64,000 nucleotides of DNA, from positions 4,755,001 to 4,819,000 of the forward strand of contig NZ_CP133269.1 of NCBI RefSeq assembly GCF_030915525.1, written 5' to 3'. The DNA comes from Neobacillus sp. PS2-9 (GTDB lineage: Bacteria > Bacillota > Bacilli > Bacillales > Cytobacillaceae). Shown here piece after piece: positions 26,935-34,293 of the stretch. Numbering within the stretch: position 1 is the first letter of the stretch; every line of letters starts with the position of its first letter. A model generated the notes under the pieces. The model saw only the letters and a program-made list of their open reading frames with translations, was not told where the DNA came from and did not search any database. A program made the translations under genes and the position numbers.

Positions 26935-27001
26935 CTTAATTCCCTCCGCTATTTTTATTTTGAAAAATGTTATTCTGACTAGGTTTTTTCTATTGTATTG
27001 G

Positions 27002-27085
27002 ATGATTTCATTGTACGGAGTTTCTATTGGCTCAAAACCGCAGACTTTAGGAGAGCCCCCGCAGAATTTTGTGGTACCACCACAT
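27002..27085. repeat. Second copy of the ATGATTTCATTGTACGG element
   Basis: ATGATTTCATTGTACGG (27002-27018), 15-16 bp, then AAACCGCAGACTTTAGG. CCGCA recurs at 27038 and 27059, 21 bp apart. It parallels 19647-19745 and occupies the 200-bp leader of the adaptor gene. Confidence 0.7.
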
Positions 27086-27121
27086 GTCTTTTGCAAAAAT
27101 TGGTATTCCTCTCGCAAGCGT

Positions 27122-27151
27122 AAAAAAACCTTAACTCGACAAGTTAAGGTT
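27122..27151 (-). terminator. Terminator of the small membrane-protein gene
   Basis: CCTTAACT and AGTTAAGG pair over 8 bp with TTTTTTT following on the minus strand. It separates the membrane protein from the exporter operon. Confidence 0.85.
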
Positions 27152-27152
27152 C

Positions 27153-27644
27153 CTACATATGGACTGTATTTTTCTTCTGAACTTGTTGAGACCATAACAC
27201 TGCGCCACCAACAATTATTACGATAATTAACACGATGATTAAATAGGTTGGTAAAAACAATACCGCTATGGCAAACCAACCAAACAAAAGCAAAAGCGGA
27301 CTGGTTGCTCTAAGAAACATATAAGTAAATCTCGACCATCCAGATCGAATAAAAGGTGTGGCTTCTAATAATAAAATGGTCGGGTTCATAATGATTCCAT
27401 AAATAAGCGGCAGCGCGATATACTTCGGAAACTCCATATCCATACAAATGCCAATGAGATAGACTAAACCCGAACTCAAGGCTTGCATAAAGTAATCAAT
27501 GTGCGCAGATTTTAGTTTTTTAGGGTTGGTAAACGTTTGCCTCATTAATGGATTCTTTTGATAGTGAACAGCTGCTAAAGGCAGCGACAATACCAACCCA
27601 ATCATAAAGGAAAATAACCCCCATTGTAGTATCACAACATTCAT
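27153..27644 (-). CDS. Unrecognised integral membrane protein, four to five helices
   Basis: 163 residues, very hydrophobic, with helices near 5-27, 52-68, 73-95, 108-128 and 130-152 and a short charged C-terminus (QQVQKKNTVHM). A conserved-looking cytoplasmic loop reads NPKKLKSAHIDYFMQA. This is faintly like the NPxxxLSAHxEG segment of hydroxylaminobenzene mutase-type membrane proteins, but not enough for a name. AAAGGATGATACAAG precedes the ATG. It lies between the exporter and the ComA-like regulator, and its promoter region shares an ACACGCAAAAA motif with the kinase promoter, which suggests control by that system. Confidence 0.6.
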   Translation of the reverse strand: MNVVILQWGLFSFMIGLVLSLPLAAVHYQKNPLMRQTFTNPKKLKSAHIDYFMQALSSGLVYLIGICMDMEFPKYIALPLIYGIIMNPTILLLEATPFIRSGWSRFTYMFLRATSPLLLLFGWFAIAVLFLPTYLIIVLIIVIIVGGAVLWSQQVQKKNTVHM

Positions 27645-27728
27645 CTTGTATCATCCTTTCGTTTCTGACGATTTTAATAAAATTATATTCCAGGAGAAGC
27701 CATCGCTTCGCGCAAACAATGATGTTAA

Positions 27729-27747
27729 ACACGCAAAAAATTGTGGG
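27729..27747 (-). promoter_or_regulatory. Motif shared with the PAS-kinase promoter (ComA-box-like)
   Basis: On plus, ACACGCAAAAAATTGTGGG at 27729-27747 resembles ACACGCAAAAATATGGG at 30741-30757. Further GCGCAAA half-sites lie at 27708-27716 and 27771-27778. ComA of B. subtilis binds TTGCGG-N4-CCGCAA; on minus this region offers TTCGG...CCCACAA, with one good half. Confidence 0.35.
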
Positions 27748-27776
27748 AACACCGAACACTCCACTTCATTTTTGCG

Positions 27777-27804
27777 CAAAAAAATAACCGGTGGTTACCG
27801 GTTA
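27777..27804 (-). terminator. Terminator of the ComA-like/PAS-kinase operon
   Basis: ATAACCGGT (27784-27792) pairs with ACCGGTTAT (27796-27804), followed by T-run on minus, nine bases past the stop. Confidence 0.85.
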
Positions 27805-27812
27805 TCTTCAAG

Positions 27813-28460
27813 TTAATATAAATCTTCATTTGGTAAAATACCTAGGCTTTTAGATTTTTTGATGGCTTCCACCCTGGAGTTCACATTTAGTTTTTGAAAC
27901 AGTTCCGTTAGACTGTATTCTAATGAACGTTGACTGATTAATAGTGTCTTAGAAATTTCTTTGTTACTGTGCCCTTTTGCTAATTCCCGAAGAAGTGTTT
28001 CTTCTTTTTTTCCAATCGTAGTCTTTTCATTTGCCTTATCCCCTTGGACCACGATTTCCTGACGTCTAAGCTGCTTTAACAGATGCATAGGAACGATGGC
28101 TTCTTTCCTCGCAGCACTTCGAATCGCCTGAACCAATTGCTCGCGGGTTGACGTTTTCGCTACAAAGCCCGAAACCCCTGAATCCATCAGCAAATTAAAA
28201 TGCGGGGCAATATCAAATCCGGAATAAATTAAAATTACGGCATCAGGAACATCCTCGAGCACCTTCCGTGCCAAATCGGCCCCATTGATATTGGGCATAT
28301 ATAGGTCAAATAGAATCACATCAAATGTCTTCAGACGAACTAAGTCAGGGACACAATATACGTCCGTTTCAATCGTGACATTCATTTCCGGCTCTGCTTC
28401 TATCAACATTTTTGTTCCTTCGACGACTGATCGATGATCATCAACCAACAATATTTCCAT
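27813..28460 (-). CDS. ComA-like response regulator
   Basis: 215 residues from ATG 28460 (AAAAAGGTGAT upstream; a GTG three codons earlier is less likely). Receiver domain: DD at 7-8, phospho-Asp52 in VILFDLYMPNINGADLA, Lys in FVAKTST. The C-terminal LuxR HTH has NKEISKTLLISQRSLEYSL and TELFQKLNVNSRVEAI, very close to the ComA recognition helix region (SKRSIEYSLT...KLNVGSR). It overlaps the kinase gene by 20 bp. ComA normally partners ComP, a polytopic membrane kinase with comQX beside it; neither is seen here. Targets may include the genes with CGCAA motifs nearby. Confidence 0.85.
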   Translation of the reverse strand: MEILLVDDHRSVVEGTKMLIEAEPEMNVTIETDVYCVPDLVRLKTFDVILFDLYMPNINGADLARKVLEDVPDAVILIYSGFDIAPHFNLLMDSGVSGFVAKTSTREQLVQAIRSAARKEAIVPMHLLKQLRRQEIVVQGDKANEKTTIGKKEETLLRELAKGHSNKEISKTLLISQRSLEYSLTELFQKLNVNSRVEAIKKSKSLGILPNEDLY

Positions 28461-30660
28461 AGTAATCACCTTTTTGCTTTGTTGTAGTTGGCAGGGTAAT
28501 GTTCATCTGAAAACCTTTCCCCGCAGCGGAATGTACCTTTACTTCTCCTTCTAAACTTAGAACTCTATTTTCAATACCAGCAATACCCATATGTTTATAT
28601 GAACCTTCCATACCAGATAATTCTACCCCAACTCCATTATCATCATAAGAAAAGTAAACCTGTTCTTGATTGCTTGCCAGCTTCATCGTTACTTTAGTTG
28701 CCTTAGAATGTTTTGAGGCATTATTTAGTAGTTCCTGTACGATTCGATACATTCCTAAAATTTGATCTTCATTGAGAGGGATTTGCATGTTTTCTGCATC
28801 AAATTCTATCTCGTAATTAGAGAACATTCTGGCATAGGAAAAGAGGCTTTTCAACGATTCTACTAATCCCATTTTTAAAAGAAATGGCGGCCGCAATTCA
28901 TTACAGGTAATCCGGATTTGGTGGATAGCATCGAGTAATCCTTCCTCAATTTCCATCAATTCTTCTTTTATCTCCTTATTAAATAAAGTGGTGGAACGAA
29001 GTGATTCCAGCTTGCGATACCAAATAATGAGATCCTGTAAAACGGTATCATGAAGGTCGCTTGATAGAGCGGCTCTTTCTTTTTCTGACAATCTGAATAA
29101 AAGGCGTAACATCCATTTCGGCGTTTCATTGTAAACTGCCATGTCCTCCATGCGCCTCATCAGGTCTTCAATGAATTGAAGGTTATCATAAAGAATGGTG
29201 ACATAATGGACAGCAGTCTCCAGCCACTCCTCTTCGATTTTAAGCAGGGCATCTTTGAAATGAATCCGTAAGTATATGAGCTGATCCCTCTCACCAATTT
29301 TGATCCACTTATCCTTCCGAACCCCGTCATTCGGTTCCTGACCCCGTGGTATTTCTTCAATGGAAGCATCCGTCACGGATAACACACTCTTCACCTCATC
29401 GATTAGCCTAGTTTCTAACTCAGATACTTTCATGACATTCGCAAGGTCATTAGAAAAACGATTAATACTTTGTTGGAGCGTTTTGTACCTTTCTTCACTT
29501 AAGATGAGTTCCCGCTCCTCCCGTTTCCGATCCGTAATATCCTTCACGATTCCATGTACACCATTTAATTTTCCAAATAGAAAAATCGGTACGAAGGTAA
29601 TATGAACAATTCGCTCACCTATGCTAGAACGAACGATACGACACTCCACATCTCTTGATTCTTTCCTCTCGATGACTTCAGAAAGAACTTGGAATACAGG
29701 AAGGTGGTCTTCATCATGAATTAAACCGATAAAACAACGGTCCGGTAACTGCTCCATTTTAATACCTGTTATTTTCTCAAAGGCATGATTCGCATTGACA
29801 AAGTTGGCATGTAAGTCAATTGAAAATACACCATCTAAGTTGTTTTCAAATAAAGACTTATACCTTTGTTCGCTCTCCTCAACCACCAGCTCAGAACGTT
29901 TTTTCTCCGTGATATCTAACATCATGCTATCAAGTCGTTCCACTGCTCCTGTCTTATCCAAGTACGGTTGGATAATCAGCTGGCCCCATTTAGTTTCATT
30001 TTCATTATGGATAAAACGAATGAGTTTGTTCACTGGTAATCCCTTATCTAACGTTTCCTTAACTGACCCCATGAGCATAAGATTATCGTCAGGGTGGATA
30101 TGGTCATGCATGCGAATCGGTTTATGCATGAGTTCATGCCTTGGAATACCTGAGATTTTTTCAATACTTTCCGAACAAAAGGTTAAAAAGCTAAAATCCT
30201 TATCTGTTGACCAAACCGCTGCATTCACGCTTTCCAGGATATTTTCCAGTAACTGCTCTGTCATTTTGCGCTCCGTAATATCTCTTACGACAGCTACCAC
30301 ATACTTTACATTCCCAAAGCTATCCAGCACCGGTTTTACTTTTGTTTCAGCATATAGCGTGGATCCCTGTGAATGGATCACGCGGTATTCCAAACTGACT
30401 TGCCTCTTTGTTTCAACCACCTGAAGATGTTTGGAGCGAACATAGTCTCTGTCTTCTGGATGAATGATATCAAATGCATCCATCCCTTCGTATTGATCAA
30501 TGGTGTAACCTATTAACGGTTCGATGGATGGTGAAACATAACGGACAATTGATTTATTATCAACCATGACGATTGCATCTGTCATGTTATCGGCGATAAT
30601 TTTGTACTTTACACCCTCACTTAGAACATCATCACAACTGTAATTCAGACCTCTTTCCAT
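28441..30660 (-). CDS. Cytoplasmic multi-PAS sensor histidine kinase (HisKA_3)
   Basis: 739 residues with no membrane helix. Three PAS/PAC modules are visible (about 20-135, 140-260 and 265-385), each ending in DITERK-like text. A fourth, GAF-like or degenerate sensor segment (about 390-515) follows. The HisKA_3 box SEKERAALSSDLHDTVLQDL carries the phospho-acceptor His (about 537), then HATPase with DDNGVGVEL and MGIAGIENRVLSLEG. ATG 30660 is preceded by AAAGGGGAAG. It forms an operon with the ComA-like regulator. Soluble PAS kinases of this type sense redox, ligands or metabolites inside the cell; the signal is unknown. Confidence 0.9.
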   Translation of the reverse strand: MERGLNYSCDDVLSEGVKYKIIADNMTDAIVMVDNKSIVRYVSPSIEPLIGYTIDQYEGMDAFDIIHPEDRDYVRSKHLQVVETKRQVSLEYRVIHSQGSTLYAETKVKPVLDSFGNVKYVVAVVRDITERKMTEQLLENILESVNAAVWSTDKDFSFLTFCSESIEKISGIPRHELMHKPIRMHDHIHPDDNLMLMGSVKETLDKGLPVNKLIRFIHNENETKWGQLIIQPYLDKTGAVERLDSMMLDITEKKRSELVVEESEQRYKSLFENNLDGVFSIDLHANFVNANHAFEKITGIKMEQLPDRCFIGLIHDEDHLPVFQVLSEVIERKESRDVECRIVRSSIGERIVHITFVPIFLFGKLNGVHGIVKDITDRKREERELILSEERYKTLQQSINRFSNDLANVMKVSELETRLIDEVKSVLSVTDASIEEIPRGQEPNDGVRKDKWIKIGERDQLIYLRIHFKDALLKIEEEWLETAVHYVTILYDNLQFIEDLMRRMEDMAVYNETPKWMLRLLFRLSEKERAALSSDLHDTVLQDLIIWYRKLESLRSTTLFNKEIKEELMEIEEGLLDAIHQIRITCNELRPPFLLKMGLVESLKSLFSYARMFSNYEIEFDAENMQIPLNEDQILGMYRIVQELLNNASKHSKATKVTMKLASNQEQVYFSYDDNGVGVELSGMEGSYKHMGIAGIENRVLSLEGEVKVHSAAGKGFQMNITLPTTTKQKGDYYGNIVG

Positions 30661-30740
30661 CGCCACTTCCCCTTTCAACGCAGCACACTTTCCAATATCA
30701 TCCTATTTATCCTCATTATAATCGAGGATGAATCTATCAC

Positions 30741-30769
30741 ACACGCAAAAATATGGGTAAAGTCCGCAA
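30741..30769 (-). promoter_or_regulatory. ComA-box-like half-sites before the PAS kinase gene
   Basis: ACACGCAAAAATATGGG is followed by AAAGTCCGCAA. On minus this gives TTGCGG (a perfect ComA half-site) then ATTTTTGCGTGT. It lies 80-110 bp before the kinase start and 215 bp before the divergent secreted-protein gene. A TATAAT on minus near 30717 is a possible -10 for the kinase gene. Confidence 0.35.
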
Positions 30770-30863
30770 TTTATGTATAGACACAACTCCCACTCCATCA
30801 GAATTATCGATTTCCTCATGCACTAGGGATTGCATTACAGCACATTTTATTAATTGCCTGAGT

Positions 30864-30928
30864 ACCTAATAATTAGGTTATTGCTATTATATTTTTTCCT
30901 TTTTTTTGAAAAAAAGGAAAAAATATAA
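30864..30928. repeat. Two palindromes upstream of the secreted-protein gene
   Basis: ACCTAATAATTAGGT (30864-30878) is a 15-base palindrome. At 30887-30928 there is a 20-bp perfect inverted repeat made of TTATA, six T, CC and seven T against its complement, with a two-base centre. Together they sit 55-120 bp before the start of the secreted protein. They are the main features of the 323-bp gap 30661-30983. The second can form a long A/T hairpin or cruciform, or end transcripts in either direction. Confidence 0.8.
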
Positions 30929-30983
30929 AGGGGTATATCATTATTTGTAGAATTTAATAACTCAAACGAGAGGAGGAAATAAA

Positions 30984-31979
30984 ATGATAAAAAAGTTATT
31001 TAATCTTTTAATGATTTTGGTAGCTTTAAGTTTAACTGTATTGCCTATTTCAGGAAATGCAGAAACAGATTATGATGATCTCAACCAGCCACCTTATGAT
31101 GAATCAGCAGCTCCGCCTGATGGAGAAACACCAACATATGATATTGTTGAGGAGGATTTATTAACTACGGAAATAATTAGGTCTTGTAGCGGCGGCGGCG
31201 GGGGTGCTGCTCTTGCGGCATCTATATCTACAACACAATCCGATTCTAAAAGTATGGATACTATAGATCCGGATGCAGTGTGTCCTAACGGTTATACTAC
31301 TAGTACAGTTACTTATTCTGGAACGCCTAAGATAAATGAATATATCTCAATTACTTCCTATAGTAGAAACAGTAGTGGAGAAATTTCTGTTTCTTATAAA
31401 ATTAAGAAGAATTATAGTACGAATGAATATATACAAATTGGATATGATTGGCCTGCACAATATAGGGGAGCTATTCCTAATAAATATGTATCAGTATCCC
31501 GTTCGACCGGAACATACACAATTAAAATATCAAAACCTTCTACCTATGTTGGAAGGTTGACACTAAAAGTTAAGTATGGAGCCGGAGGTGGAAGATACTC
31601 AGAAAGCAAAACTTTCGGATCTGTTTTTCATGCTCCAACAGGTCAAAAAGTAACATACCATACTGTAACCAAAGCTGAAGTATTTGGTGACTTTTTTGTT
31701 TATTATGCTGTTCCAGGTGTTTACTTTAATTTTGCTCCAGGAGGTAGATGGGTTAAAATTATAGGAACATCATACTTAGGTTGGAGTCTTTGGGATAACT
31801 TTTCTACTCGAACAACATATTCTTCAAACTTTCCGCATCCAGTAGAGGGGCAATATTATAGAATAACGAACTGGTATAATAACTTTAATTTATATACTAA
31901 AACCGAAGTATGGAGTTCAAAAGAGTCTTATAACAAAGGTGTAACACCCAGCACATATATTACCTATTATTCATTTTAA
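30984..31979 (+). CDS. Unrecognised secreted protein with Gly-rich segment
   Basis: 331 residues, no family recognised. A clear signal peptide (1-26, cleavage after SGNA) is followed by an acidic, Pro-rich stretch (28-60: QPPYDESAAPPDGETP). Next comes a distinctive RSCSGGGGGAALAAS at 66-80; the only two cysteines are at 68 and about 100. The rest (about 105-331) is rich in Ser, Thr, Tyr and Gly, with alternating hydrophobic strands suggesting a beta-sandwich, and ends YITYYSF. AGAGGAGG precedes the ATG. Codon use is more AT-rich than the neighbours, and a strong terminator follows. It could be a surface or antagonistic protein; that is speculation. Confidence 0.75.
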   Translation: MIKKLFNLLMILVALSLTVLPISGNAETDYDDLNQPPYDESAAPPDGETPTYDIVEEDLLTTEIIRSCSGGGGGAALAASISTTQSDSKSMDTIDPDAVCPNGYTTSTVTYSGTPKINEYISITSYSRNSSGEISVSYKIKKNYSTNEYIQIGYDWPAQYRGAIPNKYVSVSRSTGTYTIKISKPSTYVGRLTLKVKYGAGGGRYSESKTFGSVFHAPTGQKVTYHTVTKAEVFGDFFVYYAVPGVYFNFAPGGRWVKIIGTSYLGWSLWDNFSTRTTYSSNFPHPVEGQYYRITNWYNNFNLYTKTEVWSSKESYNKGVTPSTYITYYSF

Positions 31980-31987
31980 GATAAAAG

Positions 31988-32024
31988 AAAACCAAAGTTG
32001 TGAATAACAGCTTTGGTTTTTTTT
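31988..32024 (+). terminator. Terminator of the secreted-protein gene
   Basis: AAACCAAAG (to 31997) and CTTTGGTTT (from 32011) pair and are followed by an eight-base T-run. It may also serve the convergent small gene. Confidence 0.9.
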
Positions 32025-32028
32025 ATAA

Positions 32029-32196
32029 TTATTTTTCTTTCAAAACAAAGTTCGAGATAATTAAAATTATTAACCCAAAAATACCAATTGTTAAAATAAA
32101 TGGAGAATGATTTCCTTTAAGAAAAAAAATAGATAATAAAATCAAAATAAGGCCAACAGTTCTAACAATAATATTTGTATTTTTGGCAACTTTCAC
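32029..32196 (-). CDS. Small two-helix membrane protein (GTG start)
   Basis: 55 residues from GTG 32196, chosen because AGGAGGGA stands five bases before it; the longer frame to 32262 lacks a ribosome site. Sequence features are a short basic start (KVAKNTN), helix 1 (about 10-27, VRTVGLILILLSIFFLK), a turn with GNHSP, helix 2 (about 32-50) and a charged VLKEK end. No family recognised. It is convergent with the secreted-protein gene in the same AT-rich stretch and might be its partner or immunity protein, which is only a positional guess. Confidence 0.6.
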   Translation of the reverse strand: MKVAKNTNIIVRTVGLILILLSIFFLKGNHSPFILTIGIFGLIILIISNFVLKEK

Positions 32197-32575
32197 GTTA
32201 TCCCTCCTGCACATTTCTATTTCATAATACCTTAATGGAATAAATAAATTTAGTCCACACAAAATGGAAGATTATTTACTATTTTTAGTTAACTATACAA
32301 TAGTAATATTCCTTCAGCAACAATAATCGCAATAGTCGTTAAACAGTAGCAGCCGGCAAAAGAAAATAAATATATCATGAATAAGGATGCTTTAATTGTT
32401 ACTTCAAGGTTTAAGAAGGGAGTGTTCTCCGATGAGACAGCAGTAGAACATCTTGAAAATGAAATGCATACCATAACCGTTTTTCTTTAGCTAAGTTTAG
32501 TCTTCTTAACATAAATAAAGTCATTTTTGTAGGGAATACTACTCCTATTTAGTTAAAAAGTGGGAGGATTTTCAA
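32197..32575. other. AT-rich gap without a convincing gene
   Basis: A 379-bp stretch. The only plus-strand reading frame with any character is 37 codons at 32377-32490 (begins MNKDALIVTSRFKKG), but it lacks a ribosome site and may be a remnant. A minus-strand frame over the same bases looks hydrophobic but has no ribosome site either. The last 40 bp are the leader of the RNase J gene, with GGGAGGA at 32562. Confidence 0.5.
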
Positions 32576-34246
32576 TTGACTAATCAAAATACCCTATCCA
32601 TTTTCGCTTTAGGCGGAATCAATGAAATCGGAAAAAACATGTATGTAGTTCAATATGCAGATGATATTATCATTATCGACTGCGGTGGTAAGTTTCCCGA
32701 TGAGAGTCTATTAGGGATTGACTTGATTATCCCCGATATAACCTATTTAGAAGAAAATAGAGAAAAGATACGCGCTTTAGTGGTCACTCATGGACACGAG
32801 GATCATATCGGCGGCGTTCCTTACTTTTTAAAAAAATTAAATGTACCGATCTATGCCACCAATTTCACCTTAGGGCTAATCGAATTAAAGTTAGAGGAGC
32901 ACCGGCTGATGAGGGATACGAAGCTCATCCCTGTTAACGCTGATTCAAAACTTGAGTTCGGGCAAGTTCAGGTTTCATTTTTTAAAGTAAGCCACAGCAT
33001 CCCTGACTGTCTTGGGATTGTGCTTCACACACCTGAAGGAAATGTCGTTCATACAGGCGACTTCAAATTTGACCTGACACCTGCTAATAACCAATATGCG
33101 GATATTCATAAAATGGCTGAGATTGGTCGAAAGGGTGTGTTGGCCTTGATATCAGAAAGTACCAATGCCGAGCGAACTGGACTCACCCCTTCTGAACGAA
33201 TGGTAGGCAGTCATATGGACGAAGCTTTTATGAAGGCAGAAGGGAAAATTATAGTTTCTACGTTTGCTTCGAATGTGAATCGGGTACAGCAGGTTGTTGA
33301 TTCGGCCATCAAGACGAACCGCAAGCTTGCCTTACTTGGCCGGAGCATGGTAAATGTCGTAGATGTGGCGATCGAACGAGGGTATTTAAATGTTCCAGAG
33401 GGAATGCTGATTGAGCCGCGTGAGGTCGACCGATTAGCTCCAGAAAAAGTAGCGATCCTTTGTACAGGGAGTCAAGGAGAACCACTGGCTGCACTTTCAC
33501 GACTTTCTAGCGGCAACTACCGGGATGTCGCCATTTACCCTGGGGATACGGTCGTTTTAGCTGCCTCTCCGATACCGGGTAATGAAAAGGATGTATCACG
33601 AATTATCGACAACCTGTTTCAACTTGGGGCTAAAGTCATTTATGGCTCTGGCAGCACCACAGGTATGCATGTGTCCGGCCATGGCTATCAGGAAGACTTG
33701 AAGCTGATGCTCACCTTAATGCAGCCTACGTATTTCATTCCGATCCACGGTGAATATCGCATGCTGCATCATCATCGCATGTTAGCCGAATCGATTGGAG
33801 TAGAGAAAAACAATACCTTTATTATTAAAAATGGCGATGTGGTCGATATCGAAAACGGAGCGGCACGCCAGACTCGAAAGGTGCCATCAGGAGATACGTA
33901 TGTAGATGGCATAAGCGTCGGCGATGTTGGTGCGATTGTATTACGCGACCGAAAGCAGCTATCTGAGGATGGAATGCTGGTCGTTGTTTTAACATTAAGT
34001 AAGGCCGAGCGAAAAATCATTTCTGGGCCTGATACGATAACTCGTGGGTTCGTATTTGTAAAAAATTCCGAGGATCTAATCAAGGAAGTGAACCAGCTCG
34101 TTCGAAAAACAGTCAATGATCTACAAGATGAAAATGTCCGCCAATGGAATATCATCAAACAAAACATTAAGAAATCCGTTGGCCAATACCTATTCGCTCA
34201 AACCAAAAGAAAACCAATGATATTACCTATCATCATTGAAATATAA
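32576..34246 (+). CDS. RNase J family ribonuclease paralogue (TTG start)
   Basis: 556 residues. A metallo-beta-lactamase/beta-CASP enzyme with 5'-exonuclease and endonuclease activity on mRNA and rRNA precursors in this family. The zinc motif is HGHEDHIGG (72-80), with more ligands in FFKVSHSIPD and VVHTGDFKFD. The beta-CASP part has TFASNVNRVQQV, the later HVSGHGYQEDLK and PIHGEYRM, and the C-terminal domain ends KRKPMILPIIIEI as in RnjA and RnjB. GGGAGGA supports TTG 32576. In B. subtilis rnjA follows rpoY; no rpoY-like gene is upstream here, and the sequence is intermediate between RnjA and RnjB. It may be an extra paralogue. Confidence 0.88.
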   Translation: MTNQNTLSIFALGGINEIGKNMYVVQYADDIIIIDCGGKFPDESLLGIDLIIPDITYLEENREKIRALVVTHGHEDHIGGVPYFLKKLNVPIYATNFTLGLIELKLEEHRLMRDTKLIPVNADSKLEFGQVQVSFFKVSHSIPDCLGIVLHTPEGNVVHTGDFKFDLTPANNQYADIHKMAEIGRKGVLALISESTNAERTGLTPSERMVGSHMDEAFMKAEGKIIVSTFASNVNRVQQVVDSAIKTNRKLALLGRSMVNVVDVAIERGYLNVPEGMLIEPREVDRLAPEKVAILCTGSQGEPLAALSRLSSGNYRDVAIYPGDTVVLAASPIPGNEKDVSRIIDNLFQLGAKVIYGSGSTTGMHVSGHGYQEDLKLMLTLMQPTYFIPIHGEYRMLHHHRMLAESIGVEKNNTFIIKNGDVVDIENGAARQTRKVPSGDTYVDGISVGDVGAIVLRDRKQLSEDGMLVVVLTLSKAERKIISGPDTITRGFVFVKNSEDLIKEVNQLVRKTVNDLQDENVRQWNIIKQNIKKSVGQYLFAQTKRKPMILPIIIEI

Positions 34247-34249
34247 AAA

Positions 34250-34293
34250 GGTGTCAGGCACCATTGTGAAAATTTCACATGGTGCCTGACACC
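34250..34293. terminator. REP-like GGTGTCAGGCACC hairpin between convergent genes
   Basis: GGTGTCAGGCACCAT and ATGGTGCCTGACACC pair over about 21 bp including GTGAAA/TTTCAC in the middle. It exactly fills the gap between the RNase J and MscS genes and probably ends both transcripts. Confidence 0.8.

Noticed and set aside
26935..27279. N-terminal extension of the YknX-like adaptor
   Set aside because: It runs through repeat sequence and a terminator, lacks family similarity, and a GGAGGG site fits ATG 26934.
27520..27759. 79-codon minus-strand frame upstream of the membrane protein
   Set aside because: It overlaps the real start of the gene at 27644 in another frame, has no ribosome site, and its sequence looks random.
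32289..32490. Two overlapping short frames (61 codons minus, 37 codons plus)
   Set aside because: Neither has a ribosome site or recognisable sequence; recorded only as content of the gap.
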